A DNA stretch of 5,199 nt. It comes from Thermomicrobiales bacterium (GTDB lineage Bacteria > Chloroflexota > Chloroflexia > Thermomicrobiales > UBA6265). The first letter of the stretch is position 1. The number at the start of each line of letters is the position of its first letter. Shown here one piece after another: positions 4,334-5,199 of this stretch. The DNA lies in assembly GCA_020847015.1 (NCBI GenBank), contig JADLCW010000397.1, positions 1-5,199 on the forward strand, in the 5' to 3' direction. Position numbers and translations under genes: made by a program. A model generated the notes under the pieces. The model was not told the origin of the DNA and did no database searches. It saw only the letters and a program-made list of their open reading frames with translations.

Positions 4334-5199
4334 GCCAGCGCGGGCGGGTTCCTCCGACGCCAGCGCGATGATCCGATCCTGGGTCGCCTCGCCGCGCGCC
4401 AGTTCACCGGCGATACGGCCGCCTCCCATCACGATGATGCGGTCGCCCAACCCCAGCGCCTCGGTCAGATCGGCCGCGGCGACGACGACCGCCATCCCTT
4501 GCTCGGCCAGTTCCCGCAACAGCGCATAGATCTCCGCTCGCGCCCCGATGTCGATGCCGCGCGTAGGCTGGTCCAGCAGCAGCACCTCGGGCGAGGTGGC
4601 CAGCCACTTGCCGATGGCGATTTTTTGCTGATTGCCGCCGCTGAGCGTGCCGACGATGACGCCGGGATGGGCGGCGCGCACGCGCAGACGGCCAAACAAC
4701 CGGTCGACGATGCCTGCTTCGCGTCCCTCGTCGATCGCCAGCCAGCGGCTGAGACGGCGCAGCACCGCCAGCGTCAGGTTGTGCGCCGCCGACATGGACA
4801 GAATCAGCCCTTCTTCTTTGCGATCCCCCGGCACATAGCCCAAACCGTGCGCCATGGCCTGGCGCGGGTTCGCGATCCGCACCGGGAGCCCATCGATGCG
4901 GATCTCTCCTGCCGTCCGACCCGGCAGCCCGCCCCAGATCGCCCGCAACACTTCCGAGCATCCCGCGCCAATCAACCCGGTCAGCACCAGCAGCTCGCCG
5001 TGCGCGACATCGAACGACACGTCATCCACCGCCGGTCGCCCCTGACCGGAGTCGCGCACGGTCAGATTCCGCACCGACAGCGCCGTCTCGCCAGCGGCGA
5101 GCGAGGCATGGTCGGGGTGCTCCTCGACATCGTGCCCGACCATCAGCGCGACGAGGTCGCGGCGAGTCATCTCGCCGATCGGCCGCGTGGCGATCAGCC
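4325..5199 (-). CDS. Sugar ABC transporter ATP-binding protein, C-terminal part (5' end beyond window)
   Basis: This is the energy-coupling ATPase of a CUT2 (RbsA/XylG/MglA-type) sugar importer, acting on the cytoplasmic face with the permease encoded next. The frame is open to the window edge. The ATG at 5170 is internal, because the residues before it (LIATRPIGE) continue the end of the first nucleotide-binding domain. The 290 visible residues hold the linker and the whole second domain: a degenerate Walker A, GLIGAGCSE (about 74-82, no Lys), GYVPGDRKEEGLI (about 120-132), the signature LSGGNQQK (about 185-192) and Walker B LLLDQPTRGID (about 206-216). A lysine-less Walker A is normal for this domain. 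However, the residue after the Walker B aspartate is Gln (CAG, 4570-4568), where relatives such as RbsA and XylG have Glu, so this site may be weakly or non-catalytic. The stop TAG lies six bases from the permease start. The sugar specificity cannot be read here. Confidence 0.93.
   Translation of the reverse strand, partial: LIATRPIGEMTRRDLVALMVGHDVEEHPDHASLAAGETALSVRNLTVRDSGQGRPAVDDVSFDVAHGELLVLTGLIGAGCSEVLRAIWGGLPGRTAGEIRIDGLPVRIANPRQAMAHGLGYVPGDRKEEGLILSMSAAHNLTLAVLRRLSRWLAIDEGREAGIVDRLFGRLRVRAAHPGVIVGTLSGGNQQKIAIGKWLATSPEVLLLDQPTRGIDIGARAEIYALLRELAEQGMAVVVAAADLTEALGLGDRIIVMGGGRIAGELARGEATQDRIIALASEEPARAGEE

Noticed and set aside
5168..5170. ATG at 5170 as the true start of the ATPase gene
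   Set aside because: The frame continues upstream to the window edge with residues typical of the end of the first nucleotide-binding domain, so this Met is internal.
1..5199. CRISPR arrays, tRNA/rRNA genes, insertion sequences or phage/defence systems
   Set aside because: No spaced direct repeats, cloverleaf-like sequence, transposase motifs or terminal inverted repeats were seen; the window is a metabolic and transport region.

Overview
The window is GC-rich bacterial DNA. Every gene I can support lies on the minus strand, so transcription runs from high to low coordinates. The codon and motif style, GTG starts, an ilvB-ilvN-ilvC order and a CUT2 sugar importer would suit Chloroflexota (Thermomicrobia-like) or an actinobacterium-like lineage. 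This is an impression from protein wording, not a phylogenetic result.

Region 1 (5199 to 3170) is the tail of a sugar-import operon. It holds the C-terminal part of a two-domain RbsA/XylG-type ABC ATPase (cut by the window edge), then, after 6 bases, a complete XylH-like permease. The sugar-binding protein and the start of the ATPase must lie beyond the window. No convincing intrinsic terminator follows the permease.

Region 2 (3169 to 2789) carries no large gene but is packed with regulation. In transcription order it holds a palindrome, a promoter with a perfect TTGACA -35 box, a 5' hairpin, and a 27-codon leader peptide with nine Ile/Leu/Val codons in residues 9-22. These are followed by mutually exclusive antiterminator and terminator stems ending in seven T's, then the ilvB ribosome-binding site. 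It reads as a ribosome-mediated transcription attenuator that senses branched-chain aminoacyl-tRNA supply. A second copy of the 3' antiterminator arm lies upstream of the leader start codon, which could add a further switch.

Region 3 (2788 to 1) is the branched-chain amino acid operon. ilvB is the acetohydroxyacid synthase catalytic subunit and ilvN its ACT-domain regulatory subunit; the ilvB stop codon is embedded in the ilvN Shine-Dalgarno. After a 114-base gap rich in hairpins comes the first 110 codons of ilvC, ketol-acid reductoisomerase. Together the three encode the first two shared steps of valine, leucine and isoleucine synthesis, with end-product control by attenuation at the RNA level and probably by IlvN at the enzyme level.
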